Assembly: GCA_009594995.1 (NCBI GenBank)
Contig: VOPR01000014.1
Location: 110,364-174,363, forward strand
DNA from: Nitrospira sp.
GTDB lineage: Bacteria > Nitrospirota > Nitrospiria > Nitrospirales > Nitrospiraceae
Direction: 5' to 3'
DNA length: 64,000 bases
Shown here: positions 34,259 through 43,864 of the stretch, one piece after another
Position numbering within the stretch: the first letter of the stretch is position 1
Layout of the letters: each line of letters begins with the position of its first letter
The notes under the pieces: generated by a model
What the model was told of the DNA's origin: nothing
Seen by the model: the letters and a program-made list of their open reading frames with translations, nothing else
Databases searched by the model: none
Made by a program: the position numbers and the translations under genes

Positions 34259-35032
34259 CTAGAATGCGAAGTCAGCCCAAAGGACAGTATGATCAGAAGG
34301 GTCCGTCGCACGGCGCGGTTCCAGATCGACATCGACGCGCTGACATTTTTGGGCTAGGGGCTGTGTTGCGAGAATGTGATCAATCCTCCACCCCTTATTG
34401 GCGGCAAGGGCACTGGGGGCGCGGTAGTCAAAAAACGTGAACTGCTGGCGATCTGGATACAGTTTGCAGAACACATCTTCGAAGCCCCACGCAATCGTCT
34501 TCCCATAGGCTTTGCGCGCGTCTTCGTGGTAGCAGACATGTTTCAGATGTTTCTCCGGGCTGTGGACATCAATGGGTCTTGGGGCCACATTCATGTCTCC
34601 ACACCAGATCGCCGGCTCCTTCGGGGACAAATGTGTTTCGAAATATTTCCGTAACCGTTCATACCACCCCAGTTTGTACTGATACTTGGGCGAGTCAATC
34701 TCAAACCCCTGGGGCACATAGGTATTGACGATCGGAATCCCCTGAACGACTACGCGCAAGAGACGCGCATCCTCCACGTCACCCCCATCGTCGAACCCAT
34801 ACGAGACTGCTTCCGGCTTGGTACGGCTGAGCACAGCGACGCCGTTGTAGGCCTTCATGCCTCGGAACGTAATCTCATACCCGGAAGTCGCGAGAGCCGT
34901 CAGCGGGAATTCGCTGTCCTGCACTTTGGTTTCCTGCAAACAGAGGACGTCGGGCCGATGTTGCTCCAACCACTGCAGGACGATCGGAAGCCGTTTTCGA
35001 AGTGAATTGACGTTGAAGGTGGCGACTTTCAT
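34259..35032 (-). CDS. xth: Exodeoxyribonuclease III / AP endonuclease
   Basis: A 257-residue endonuclease/exonuclease/phosphatase-family enzyme for base-excision repair; it nicks DNA at abasic sites and trims 3' ends. Motifs: MKVATFNVNSLRKRL, VLCLQETKVQD with metal-binding Glu, IVNTYVPQGFE, AIWCGDMNVAP, WRIDHILAT and DPSDHTVLWADF with catalytic His. Length is normal. The frame is open upstream to 35137, but ATG 35032 begins the family-standard N-terminus. Confidence 0.95.
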   Translation of the reverse strand: MKVATFNVNSLRKRLPIVLQWLEQHRPDVLCLQETKVQDSEFPLTALATSGYEITFRGMKAYNGVAVLSRTKPEAVSYGFDDGGDVEDARLLRVVVQGIPIVNTYVPQGFEIDSPKYQYKLGWYERLRKYFETHLSPKEPAIWCGDMNVAPRPIDVHSPEKHLKHVCYHEDARKAYGKTIAWGFEDVFCKLYPDRQQFTFFDYRAPSALAANKGWRIDHILATQPLAQKCQRVDVDLEPRRATDPSDHTVLWADFAF

Positions 35033-35083
35033 AGTGCGGGGGGATTCTAACAGAGCCATCCCGCCGCAACAACTCGGCCTCTC

Positions 35084-35131
35084 AAAAAACCACGGCCCGT
35101 GATCGGGAACTCCCGCATCACAGGCCGTGGT
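35084..35131 (-). terminator. Rho-independent terminator
   Basis: Read on the minus strand, CCACGGCC (35130-35123) and GGCCGTGG (35097-35090) form the base of a long stem with further pairing inside, followed by six T at 35089-35084. It lies 45 bases downstream of the Lys-rich protein gene ending at 35176 and ahead of xth. Confidence 0.85.
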
Positions 35132-35175
35132 GGTCAAACTCCGGCAAAACAGACTCGCCGGCTTTCCTATTCAGT

Positions 35176-35580
35176 CTAGTAGCGCGTCGCGTCCTTCAGG
35201 TCGCTCTTCATTCCGCCGATCTCATGCGCCGCATCGTCGGCGGCACCCTTCATTTCGGCCGCCTTCGCATGCGCCGCGTCTTTTTTCGCTTTTACCTTGG
35301 CTTTTACCTGTTCCTTCTTCGCCTTCGCGTCGGCCTTGGCCTGCTTCTTCTTTGCTTTCGCCTCGTCCCGCTTCGCCTTCAGGTCGCTCTTGACGGACTC
35401 CTTTTTAGCCTTGAGGTCGTTCTTCAGTTCCTCTTTATGGGCGTTCATATCGTCGGACAGTGCGCCCATATCCTGCTTCATCCCTTCGGACATTTTCCCC
35501 ATGCCCAAATCATCGGCCATGGCGAACGAGCTCATGCCCACAAATGCGGCGGCGACCATCACAGCGATTGACCTTCTCAT
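35176..35580 (-). CDS. Exported Lys/Ala-rich coiled-coil protein
   Basis: A 134-residue protein with a signal peptide (AVMVAAAFVGMSSFAMA) and a mature part made almost wholly of Lys, Ala, Glu and Asp in repeated KAK/KAKKE units, which would form one long charged helix or coiled coil. The C-terminal part (DDAAHEIGGMKSDLKDATRY) is more varied. No family assigned; it resembles apolipoprotein-like or histone-H1-like low-complexity sequence only in composition. A strong terminator follows at 35084. Confidence 0.65.
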   Translation of the reverse strand: MRRSIAVMVAAAFVGMSSFAMADDLGMGKMSEGMKQDMGALSDDMNAHKEELKNDLKAKKESVKSDLKAKRDEAKAKKKQAKADAKAKKEQVKAKVKAKKDAAHAKAAEMKGAADDAAHEIGGMKSDLKDATRY

Positions 35581-35782
35581 CAACACCCCCTGTTGGTTGA
35601 AATATGGCAGCAGACTCTCCGGCACACCCACCGGCATGCACCCTTCATCAATACCGCGAAGGGTTTCCTTTGCCAATTTTTTTGCTGCTTTTTGCTGATG
35701 TGGATGAGGATGGTCACTACATCAACCTAGAAACAGGGAGCCACGGAGAGAGGCTTCCAACGCGAGGAACTCGAATAACAGC

Positions 35783-36625
35783 TTACTGACGAACAGTCGT
35801 GAGATAGCGGCGGAGAATGGCTTGTTCGACTCGCGAACGGCCGCGGTCCGGAGCGGGAAAGCGGAGGACTAAATGGATACGCCCGGCTTCGGGCAATTGA
35901 ATGGTGATTCGCGGCTCTGGCGAAGGGGCTTCCAACAGGTTGCGCTGTTCCAGCAGCTTCATCTGCCTGCCCATTTGATCCATGAACGGTGCGCACTCGG
36001 CCTTGGCGGCGCTCAGGAGCGCTTGTTCGGCGGCCTGCCAGTTGTCGGTATTCAAGAGCGGGACCGACAATACGTACAGACCATACTCTTGCGAGGGACT
36101 TTCCTTAATCAACGGATTCCCGAACAGGAGACTGTTGGGGAACACGACGGTTCGACCGGTATACAGGTGGGACGTCTGGCCCGGTCCAATCTCCAGGAGT
36201 TTCGTCGCAAACACATCGTATTCGAGAACCACGCCGCGGTAGGTACCCAGCTGAATGCGGTCTCCCACGCCATACACGCCGCCGCCGACACGCAAGGCGG
36301 CCCCGCTCCAACAAAGAATCAGTTCCTTTGTCGCCAGGACCACGGTCGCCGCTAACGCAACCAGAGAGACCGCGAACGCTTCGAGCTCATGGGCCCAAAT
36401 CACCACGAGGCCCACAAACAGGCCCAGCACCATGCTGTTGCGAGTGGTTACGATCCATCGGCGGCGGGCATCGATGGTCAGCGCTTGGTTCCCCTTGATC
36501 CACCGAACCAGAATTGTTCGCGCGATAAGGAGAATGAGGAGCAGCAGAATAGATTTAAGGAGGTCGAAAAAGACGCTGGAGCCGATCACCGGCAACAAAT
36601 CTTGCATGGTTTTTTCTGCCGCCAT
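35783..36625 (-). CDS. Small mechanosensitive channel (MscS) family protein
   Basis: A 280-residue membrane protein with three N-terminal helices (FDLLKSILLLLILLIARTILV, NSMVLGLFVGLVVIWAHELEAF, SLVALAATVVLATKELIL) and an MscS-type beta domain with GDRIQLGTYRGVVLEYDVFATKL and TVVFPNSLLF. These families release solutes on membrane tension, although several lack channel gating. The start codon overlaps the stop of the upstream lipoprotein gene (TGATG), so the two are coupled. A GTG three bases earlier is also possible. Confidence 0.85.
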   Translation of the reverse strand: MAAEKTMQDLLPVIGSSVFFDLLKSILLLLILLIARTILVRWIKGNQALTIDARRRWIVTTRNSMVLGLFVGLVVIWAHELEAFAVSLVALAATVVLATKELILCWSGAALRVGGGVYGVGDRIQLGTYRGVVLEYDVFATKLLEIGPGQTSHLYTGRTVVFPNSLLFGNPLIKESPSQEYGLYVLSVPLLNTDNWQAAEQALLSAAKAECAPFMDQMGRQMKLLEQRNLLEAPSPEPRITIQLPEAGRIHLVLRFPAPDRGRSRVEQAILRRYLTTVRQ

Positions 36626-37095
36626 CACTGCGCTACGGTACCATCCTCACCCGTGCGTGGCACGCATTCTTCTCTTTTCCAATCTTTGAGCCGTTTGGCC
36701 TCATCGAATGAGAGCGTATAGCGGTAGCAATACAGCGGCTCTCGATAGGGTTCGTCATTTCCGGCCAGGCTCTTTCCGAAAGGGGACGGAGACGGCGGAG
36801 CTTTCGTTTTCTTGCCGGTGGCCAGGTTGCTGGGATCCCAGGGATGAATTTCTCGATCCCCCATCGGAACCCGGTAGGTCCAGACGGTATCGCCCCCGAG
36901 GACCGGCGTCTTAGCCGTGCTCGGTGGACCGAACTTTTCTTCGATATCGGTTTGGGTGAGTGTGTTGACCCCCTTCTTCAGGTAGGTGTCACGCCATGGC
37001 CCGCCGCAGCCGGACAGAACCACCAGGCACAACAGGAGCACCAGTGCGTTCAATGGATGAAGAACCCTCGACACACGATTCGTCTCGTATCTCAC
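36625..37095 (-). CDS. Lipoprotein of unknown function
   Basis: A predicted lipoprotein of about 156 residues: hydrophobic LNALVLLLCLVVLSGC gives a lipobox. The mature part contains NTLTQTDIEEKFGPPSTAKTP, similar in style to SmpA/OmlA-type lipoproteins in which a short motif precedes a GxP turn, and CYRYTLSFDEAKRLKDW with a Cys near the end. No family can be named with confidence. GTG 37095 is proposed because the ATG at 37155 lies inside the upstream gene; GTG 37074 is an alternative. It is coupled to the MscS-like gene downstream. Confidence 0.6.
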   Translation of the reverse strand: MRYETNRVSRVLHPLNALVLLLCLVVLSGCGGPWRDTYLKKGVNTLTQTDIEEKFGPPSTAKTPVLGGDTVWTYRVPMGDREIHPWDPSNLATGKKTKAPPSPSPFGKSLAGNDEPYREPLYCYRYTLSFDEAKRLKDWKREECVPRTGEDGTVAQ

Positions 37096-37099
37096 GCGG

Positions 37100-37315
37100 C
37101 TACCGTTCTGAGTCACGTTGCTTCCGTACCCACCGGATTGAACAATACATCGCATATCCCTGAGCCATCATCCCAGTAACCAGCAGCCCCAACGCAGTTT
37201 GCAACCACATGGTACTGGGAAACTCCAGCCCGTAAATGCCAAGCATAAAGCCCCCGGCAATGAAGACAATGCCCATCCCGCGCGCAATCAATGCATTGGT
37301 CCGCAAATCAGACAT
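37100..37315 (-). CDS. Small membrane protein of unknown function
   Basis: A 71-residue protein with two hydrophobic helices (GMGIVFIAGGFMLGIYGL and LQTALGLLVTGMMAQGYAMY) and a positively charged C-terminus (RWVRKQRDSER), so both ends probably face the cytoplasm. It ends five bases before the proposed start of the lipoprotein gene, suggesting one operon with that gene and the MscS-like channel. No recognised family. Confidence 0.6.
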   Translation of the reverse strand: MSDLRTNALIARGMGIVFIAGGFMLGIYGLEFPSTMWLQTALGLLVTGMMAQGYAMYCSIRWVRKQRDSER

Positions 37316-37392
37316 CGTCCCCCTCGTGCTTCACCGATCACGCTACGCTACACCGGCGCGCGACATCGGTTCAACTCTTTCGACTTCAACTG

Positions 37393-38076
37393 TTACGACT
37401 TCGCCTTCGCTCGAATCGCGCCGGCTCTTACTTCAAGCGCCTCCGCCTCAGTGGTCCGCCCCGCCTTGCGCAACGCTCCGGCATAGTCCAGCAGATTCTT
37501 GGCCACATCCGGATGGTCGGGCCCCAATTGCTTCTCCCGCATCGCCAGCGCCCGAGCGAATAGGGCCGAAGCCTGCCCGCCATCCCCTTGCGCCACATAC
37601 ATCGCCGCCAAATTGCTCAACGCCAGCGCCACCTCAAGATGCTCCGGACCCAGCAATTTTTCCTTGATTGACAGGGCGCGGGTCAACAGCCGTTGCGCAT
37701 CAGCATATTGTCCATGTTTGCGATGCAACACGCCGAGGTTATTCAACATGGCCGCGACATCGAGGTGATTCTCGCCATGGACCTCTTGGTAAATCTTGAG
37801 TGCTTCCAGATAGACCGGTTCGGCCTCCACAAATTTACCCTGGGCGCTATAGGCTTGAGCGAGATGAGCTAGTGTGACGGCGACCCGCCGGTCATGCACG
37901 CCGAACTCTTCGGCCTTCTTCACCGCTGCGGAAAAGATCTGTTCGGCTTCTCGATATTGGCCTCGCTGCACCGCCGCCTCACCGGCCTGCATCGCGGCAT
38001 CCCAAGTCTGTTGCCCACAGGAGCATGCCAGGAGCGCCACCAATGCGCAGGCTCCGGCGACCGATTTCCGTCTCAT
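37393..38076 (-). CDS. TPR-repeat lipoprotein (kinesin-light-chain-type repeats)
   Basis: A 227-residue predicted lipoprotein (CALVALLACSC) with four to five tandem 42-residue TPR repeats of the kinesin-light-chain type: each holds VAxxLxxLAxxYxxQGxxxEAEPLYxRAL-like sequence, for instance VAVTLAHLAQAYSAQGKF and VALALSNLAAMYVAQGDG. TPRs are protein-protein interaction scaffolds; the partner is unknown. Its start overlaps the stop of the upstream oxidoreductase gene by four bases (ATGA). Confidence 0.85.
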   Translation of the reverse strand: MRRKSVAGACALVALLACSCGQQTWDAAMQAGEAAVQRGQYREAEQIFSAAVKKAEEFGVHDRRVAVTLAHLAQAYSAQGKFVEAEPVYLEALKIYQEVHGENHLDVAAMLNNLGVLHRKHGQYADAQRLLTRALSIKEKLLGPEHLEVALALSNLAAMYVAQGDGGQASALFARALAMREKQLGPDHPDVAKNLLDYAGALRKAGRTTEAEALEVRAGAIRAKAKS

Positions 38077-39482
38077 GATCGCCCCATCTGTTCCACGATG
38101 GATTCGGCTGGATAGGTGACGATCTCCGCAAGCGTCGGATGGTAGTGCGGAATGCGCAAGAGGTCCTGCGCCGTCCCATGAAAATACATGACCGCGATGA
38201 GTTCGTGGATGAGTTCCGCCGCTTCAGGACCCACAATATGCGCGCCAATCAGCTCGCCGGTGTCCGGGCGACACACCAACTTCACGAATCCATGCGTGGC
38301 GCCCATGCACATCGCCTTCCCGTGATCGGCAAATGGATAGGACGCCGTCACATACGGAATCGACTGTGCTCGGCACTGCCGTTCACTCATTCCAGCGACC
38401 GCCACCTGAGGGTCCGTAAAGACCATTTCGCTATCCAGCCGATGGTCGATCACTCGTGCAGGCTGATCGGGATGGGTCGCGTTGAACGCCGCTGTTTCGC
38501 CTTGTTGAATCGCCAGGTGGACGATGGGCGTGAGATCGTTAACATCGCCGACGGCAAAAATATGCGGCTGCGATGTCCGCATATCCGCGCCAACCGTCAG
38601 ACGACCGTCGATGACCTCCACACCAGCCGCCTCCACGTTGAGCCCCCGCAGATTGGGGCGACGGCCGAGGGCCTGAAAAATGACCTCGGCAGACCGTGTG
38701 TGCATGACACCACCCTGAAGAAACTGCACCGTTTTTTCCGATGGAGTCGATGTCACCTGTTTAAAAGAGACTCCGGTCATCACCTCAATGCCGTCCTCCT
38801 GAAACGCCGCCGCCAGCGCATGTCCGATATCTTCGTCCATATCCGAGAGGAGGGTTGCGCCGCGTTGCAACATGGTCACCTTCGTCCCGATCCGGGCAAA
38901 GAATTGGGCAAATTCGACAGCCACGAGACCGCCCCCCAGCACCAGGAGCGACGCCGGCAACCGGCGAACATCCAGCATCTCATCGCTGGTCAGATACCCG
39001 GCTTCGTCCAATCCGGGAATGGCGACTTGGGCCGCGCTGGAGCCCGTGGCGATGACAAAGGCTCCGCCGCGAATCCGCAGCGCGCCCGCAGTAATCTCGT
39101 GGGGTGAGACGAATTCAGCACGCGACTCGTAGAGCGTAAACTTCGGATCGCGGAGGGCGGCGACACGGTAGTCCGCAAATTCCTGCACCAGTCGATTCTT
39201 GCGATCCACGATGGCCGACAGATCGGCCTGAACGGTGACCGGGGCAATCCCGAATTCGCGCGCGCGTTTCATCAAGGCCATGATTTCGGCCGATCGAAGA
39301 ATGGTTTTCGTCGGCATGCACCCGCGCAAGATGCACAGTCCTCCGAGCGGGCCTTGATCGACAATGGCGACATCCGCGCCCGCATCACGGGCGGTCCGCG
39401 CCGCGGCATAGCCTGCCGATCCGCCGCCGATCACGACAACATCGTGCCGGCGTTCTGGTCTTTGAGAGAGTTGTGATGACAT
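38073..39482 (-). CDS. Class I pyridine nucleotide-disulfide oxidoreductase (dihydrolipoyl dehydrogenase / mercuric reductase-like)
   Basis: A 469-residue flavoprotein. FAD site VVVIGGGSAGYAAA, redox-active pair C50/C55 in GGLCILRGCMPTKT, NAD(P) site LLVLGGGLVAVEFAQFFARIG, second FAD motif HIFAVGDVND, and C-terminal YHPTLAEIV with the catalytic His448-Glu453 pair. These features give the lipoamide dehydrogenase/glutathione reductase fold. The physiological disulfide is unclear: no lipoyl-enzyme genes are nearby and the extra Cys pair of mercuric reductase is absent. The next gene on the strand is a TPR lipoprotein overlapping by four bases. Confidence 0.87.
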   Translation of the reverse strand: MSSQLSQRPERRHDVVVIGGGSAGYAAARTARDAGADVAIVDQGPLGGLCILRGCMPTKTILRSAEIMALMKRAREFGIAPVTVQADLSAIVDRKNRLVQEFADYRVAALRDPKFTLYESRAEFVSPHEITAGALRIRGGAFVIATGSSAAQVAIPGLDEAGYLTSDEMLDVRRLPASLLVLGGGLVAVEFAQFFARIGTKVTMLQRGATLLSDMDEDIGHALAAAFQEDGIEVMTGVSFKQVTSTPSEKTVQFLQGGVMHTRSAEVIFQALGRRPNLRGLNVEAAGVEVIDGRLTVGADMRTSQPHIFAVGDVNDLTPIVHLAIQQGETAAFNATHPDQPARVIDHRLDSEMVFTDPQVAVAGMSERQCRAQSIPYVTASYPFADHGKAMCMGATHGFVKLVCRPDTGELIGAHIVGPEAAELIHELIAVMYFHGTAQDLLRIPHYHPTLAEIVTYPAESIVEQMGRS

Positions 39483-39526
39483 GCCCGGTCCGATAGACTG
39501 TCTCGCAGGTACGGAGAGGATACACT

Positions 39527-39745
39527 ATGATCAAACCCGGTCGCTATCGTCACTATAAGGGGAAAGACTACGACGTGCTCGGCGTGGCCCGGCATTCCGA
39601 AACCGAAGAGGAATATGTCGTCTACCGGCAGCTCTACGGAGAGGGCGGACTCTGGATCAGGCCGAAGGAAATGTTTTTGGAGTCGGTGACGGTCGGCGGA
39701 ACCAGCATGCCCCGGTTTCGTCGGTTAGAGGAAGGTCCAGCGTGA
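39527..39745 (+). CDS. DUF1653-family protein
   Basis: A 72-residue cytoplasmic protein matching DUF1653: GRYRHYKGKDYDVLGVARHSET, EEYVVYRQLYGEGGLWIRP and MFLESV. The family is small and beta-rich with unknown function. A GGAGAGGA site precedes the ATG. It is divergent from the oxidoreductase with only 44 bases between and overlaps the convergent MEKHLA gene by 21 bases. Confidence 0.85.
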   Translation: MIKPGRYRHYKGKDYDVLGVARHSETEEEYVVYRQLYGEGGLWIRPKEMFLESVTVGGTSMPRFRRLEEGPA

Positions 39746-40198
39746 GAACGTCGCGGCTTGGCCCTGGCGGCGCCCCGCCTTGTCGATAACACTCCACACC
39801 ACCGCCTGTTCAATCAGAAACCGGCGCCCGCTGCTCGAAATTCTGACCCCGCGATAGTTGTCCACATAGCCCTTCGCGCGGGCACGCTCGAGCATCCATT
39901 CCCGCTCGGCACGATTCACAGGTTCTGCCGTCAACCGAGAAGGAGTCCGCAGGAGTTCCTCCCACGTCGTCTCCCAGAGAGTAAGCGCGAGGTGGGACCC
40001 GTAGTTCAGGATGGGATCTTCTTGCGTGCCGTGCGAGACCACCACAAACGGCGCCATGAACAACGCGTGGGCCTGTTCTTCAAGGCCTCCGACCCGCGGC
40101 ATCAAGTCTCGTCCTACCCAGGAGCGATAGCTGTCCAGCAGCAGTTGCGACCATTCGACAACCGACGGCTGATGCCACACCTGATTCGGATCGTCCAT
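39725..40198 (-). CDS. MEKHLA-domain protein
   Basis: A 157-residue protein consisting of one MEKHLA domain, a PAS-like fold first named from plant HD-ZIP III proteins. It shows LLLDSYRSWVGRDL, APFVVVSHGTQEDPILNYGSHLALTLWE, PSRLTAEPVNRAEREWML, GVRISSSGRRFLIEQAVVWSV and GQAATFSRWTFL. The ligand and output are unknown; bacterial members are usually stand-alone. ATG 40198 with GAGGGG upstream gives the proper length, although the frame extends to 40282. Confidence 0.87.
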   Translation of the reverse strand: MDDPNQVWHQPSVVEWSQLLLDSYRSWVGRDLMPRVGGLEEQAHALFMAPFVVVSHGTQEDPILNYGSHLALTLWETTWEELLRTPSRLTAEPVNRAEREWMLERARAKGYVDNYRGVRISSSGRRFLIEQAVVWSVIDKAGRRQGQAATFSRWTFL

Positions 40199-40288
40199 TG
40201 CCCCTCGCCGGAAGAGATCGACGCACAATACTCCACTCGTGACTTGTTGTCGGTAGTAGCACGCTTGCCCGCTCTGTGCCAAGCAGCG

Positions 40289-40840
40289 CTACGCCGCCTG
40301 TTTTCGCAAGTGGCGCTGGAACAACGCCTGCCCATTGCGGCCGATCAAGGTCATGAGCAAATCGCCGCGTTGCAGATCAGTTCCACCGCTCCGCGCCTCA
40401 CGATCCTGCGTGACCACCGAACAGGACCAGATCTCTACCGCCTCCCCATGCCCCTTGACCGTGAGCACCACACGGCCTCCCTGTTCGACCCGATAGGTCA
40501 TGTCCGGCGGCACGGTCTCGAACACCCGGTCGGGACTGCCGAGAATGGGACGACGCGAATGAGCCGACTTGGCCCCGCGCTCACTCGAGTATTGAAACAG
40601 TTGATAGGGAAACAGATACGGCGCCTGGGGATTTCGATATCGATAGGAGGAGTCGAACGTCACGAGATTCCAGTTTCCAACCACATCCTCGCCGGCACAA
40701 CTTCGCAACGCTCGTTCGTGGACGGCCGGGCCGCTTCTTGTCAACGACTTGGCCACCGGACGATCCTTCGCCTCGACAACACTCCAACTCATTGCCCCCA
40801 CGCACCCACCGATCAGAAGCGCCCAGATCCAGCGTGCCAT
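40289..40840 (-). CDS. Exported protein of unknown function
   Basis: A 183-residue protein with a signal peptide (WIWALLIGGCVGAMSWSVVEA) and a mature beta-rich domain containing GNWNLVTFDSSYRYRNPQAPY, MTYRVEQGGRVVLTVKG and LQRGDLLMTLIGRNGQALF. Cys residues in RSCAGED and WSCSVV may form a disulfide. No family recognised. GGAGGA precedes ATG 40840; the upstream frame to 40900 is not needed. Confidence 0.6.
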   Translation of the reverse strand: MARWIWALLIGGCVGAMSWSVVEAKDRPVAKSLTRSGPAVHERALRSCAGEDVVGNWNLVTFDSSYRYRNPQAPYLFPYQLFQYSSERGAKSAHSRRPILGSPDRVFETVPPDMTYRVEQGGRVVLTVKGHGEAVEIWSCSVVTQDREARSGGTDLQRGDLLMTLIGRNGQALFQRHLRKQAA

Positions 40841-40939
40841 ACGATCCTCCGTCAAAAACAACGATCCCTTCACACCCATGCCCGCGCCTGCCCAAGGCAA
40901 GCCTCACAGAGGTTGAAGGCCGTCGAACACTCGTCGGGA

Positions 40940-41173
40940 CTAGGGATCTTTTCGTGAATCTGCGGCGGGGGACGGAGCAGGCAGAGCCTTGGGCGCGCGC
41001 GGCAGCACACGATACTCGATCAGTCTGCAGGTGCAGAATGAGACCTGTCGCCATTCGGCGGTAATTTTCACGATCGCGGATCCACAGATGGAGCAGCCCA
41101 GCGCTCGGGGATCGCGTTTGATCGTCCAGCGTGGAATCGTGATGTGCTCGGGATCGATCGGTTCCTGTTCCAT
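40940..41173 (-). CDS. Small zinc-ribbon-like protein of unknown function
   Basis: A 77-residue protein: IPRWTIKRDPRALGCSICGSAIVKITAEWR, with CxxC, then SFCTCRLIEYRVL with CxC, so four Cys likely bind one zinc. The C-terminal 25 residues are Pro/Ala-rich and disordered. ATG 41173 with AAGGTG upstream is favoured over ATG 41278, which lacks a site. It is divergent from leuC with about 160 bases between. Confidence 0.6.
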   Translation of the reverse strand: MEQEPIDPEHITIPRWTIKRDPRALGCSICGSAIVKITAEWRQVSFCTCRLIEYRVLPRAPKALPAPSPAADSRKDP

Positions 41174-41321
41174 GGACACCTTATCGGTCCCCGCCTGTAA
41201 AATCTGAAGAGGCAATTTCTTCCGCCACCCTTTGCCCTTGATGCGGCAGGCCTGGTCGCATATATAATAGTCCCGCATCGCTACCGCGCCGGCTCAATCA
41301 TTTGCAAGGTCGCGGGTCTAC

Positions 41322-41327
41322 AAGGAG
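41322..41327 (+). promoter_or_regulatory. Ribosome binding site that fixes the leuC start
   Basis: AAGGAG ends seven bases before ATG 41335. Another ATG at 41329 is too close and the frame extends to 41302, so this site picks 41335, giving the family N-terminus. Confidence 0.65.
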
Positions 41328-41334
41328 TATGGCC

Positions 41335-42738
<1,404 letters not shown>

Positions 42739-42814
42739 TCCAAGGCACCCTGGACCTGACATCGGCCTCGTTGCGATCAGCGATCATCAGATAGGAAGCA
42801 CAAGAGGATACACC

Positions 42815-43435
42815 ATGCAAGCATTCACCACTCTCACCGGCCTGGTTGCTCCGTTGGACCGGCTCAATGTCGATACGGACCAGATCATCCCGAAACAGTT
42901 CTTGAAGACCATCAAGCGAACCGGTCTAAGAGAAGGCTTGTTCTACGATTGGCGGCGGCGGAAAGACGGCTCGCAAGATCCCGAATTCTTCCTCAACCAG
43001 CCTCGCTACCAACAGGCTGCGATTCTCCTGGCTCGGGACAACTTCGGCTGCGGCTCTTCGCGAGAACATGCGCCTTGGGCGCTGCTGGATCAGGGCTTTC
43101 GTTGCGTTCTGGCGCCCAGCTTCGCGGACATTTTCTACAACAACTGTTTCCAGAACGGCATTCTTCCCGTGGTACTGAAGGCATCTGAAATCCAGTCGTT
43201 GTTTGAAGGCGTGGCGGCTCGTGAGGGATATCGACTCACCATCGACCTGGCCGCTCAGCGCGTCACGACCCCTGAGGGCACTACCTATCAATTCGAGATC
43301 GATCCGTTCCGGAAGGATTGCCTGTATCGCGGCTTGGATGCCATCGGACTGACGCTCCAACATGCGGCTCAAATCGGTGCGTACGAACAACGCCGCCGCA
43401 CGCAGGCTCCGTGGCTGTTTCAAGATGTGACCTAA
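42815..43435 (+). CDS. leuD: 3-isopropylmalate dehydratase small subunit
   Basis: A 206-residue swivelling-domain subunit of isopropylmalate isomerase. [22 protein letters not shown], the active-site loop [15 protein letters not shown] and [18 protein letters not shown] are diagnostic. ATG 42815 with GAGGAT upstream gives family length. It pairs with leuC to form the active heterodimer; the 20-base gap to the next gene suggests continued transcription. Confidence 0.97.
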   Translation: MQAFTTLTGLVAPLDRLNVDTDQIIPKQFLKTIKRTGLREGLFYDWRRRKDGSQDPEFFLNQPRYQQAAILLARDNFGCGSSREHAPWALLDQGFRCVLAPSFADIFYNNCFQNGILPVVLKASEIQSLFEGVAAREGYRLTIDLAAQRVTTPEGTTYQFEIDPFRKDCLYRGLDAIGLTLQHAAQIGAYEQRRRTQAPWLFQDVT

Positions 43436-43454
43436 CCGTGAGGAAAGGAGCGCT

Positions 43455-43844
43455 ATGACGTGGTGGGAGACCATTTTGTTTCCTGTAGCCTGGCTCTGGA
43501 GACCCAAACTTCTCTTCACGTTGCTTTTTTTCGGCGGCGCCGCCTATCTGCTGATCATCTTCAATTGGAGCTATTCCGACGGGGATCGCGCGGGCTATCT
43601 TCAGAAACTGTCCCGCAAGGGATGGATCTGTAAAACGCAGGAAGGCGAGCTCGCCATGACCACGGTCCCGGGCGTCGCCCCCGTGCTGTGGAACTTTACG
43701 GTGTGGGATGAATCCGTGGCCAAGAAACTCGATGGCCAGATGGGCAAGCGGGTCGTCCTCCACTACAAGGAATTCCGCTATATCCCCACCTCCTGCTTCG
43801 GAGAGACCACCTACTTCGTGGATCACGTCGAGGTCTTGGATTGA
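43455..43844 (+). CDS. Membrane-anchored protein of unknown function
   Basis: A 129-residue protein with one N-terminal helix (LLFTLLFFGGAAYLLIIF) and an extracytoplasmic or cytoplasmic domain carrying SRKGWICKTQEGELAM, LWNFTVWDESVAKKL and GKRVVLHYKEFRYIP. The FTV-x-DES and KKV-LxYxE motifs suggest a small beta domain. AAGGAG precedes the ATG. It follows leuD by 20 bases. No function can be read; sequences of this kind have sometimes been given enzyme names that nothing here supports. Confidence 0.72.
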   Translation: MTWWETILFPVAWLWRPKLLFTLLFFGGAAYLLIIFNWSYSDGDRAGYLQKLSRKGWICKTQEGELAMTTVPGVAPVLWNFTVWDESVAKKLDGQMGKRVVLHYKEFRYIPTSCFGETTYFVDHVEVLD

Positions 43845-43864
43845 CCGGGGCCGTCATCCGGACG

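Noticed and set aside
38139..39107. A 322-codon plus-strand frame opposite the disulfide oxidoreductase
   Set aside because: The opposite strand encodes a complete flavoprotein with all expected motifs.
39758..40957. A 399-codon plus-strand frame over the MEKHLA and exported-protein genes
   Set aside because: Both minus-strand genes have motifs, signal peptides and ribosome sites; the plus frame has none.
43455..43844. Calling this gene a sugar-phosphate dehydrogenase
   Set aside because: It has a membrane helix, is only 129 residues long and lacks any nucleotide-binding motif, so no enzyme name is justified.
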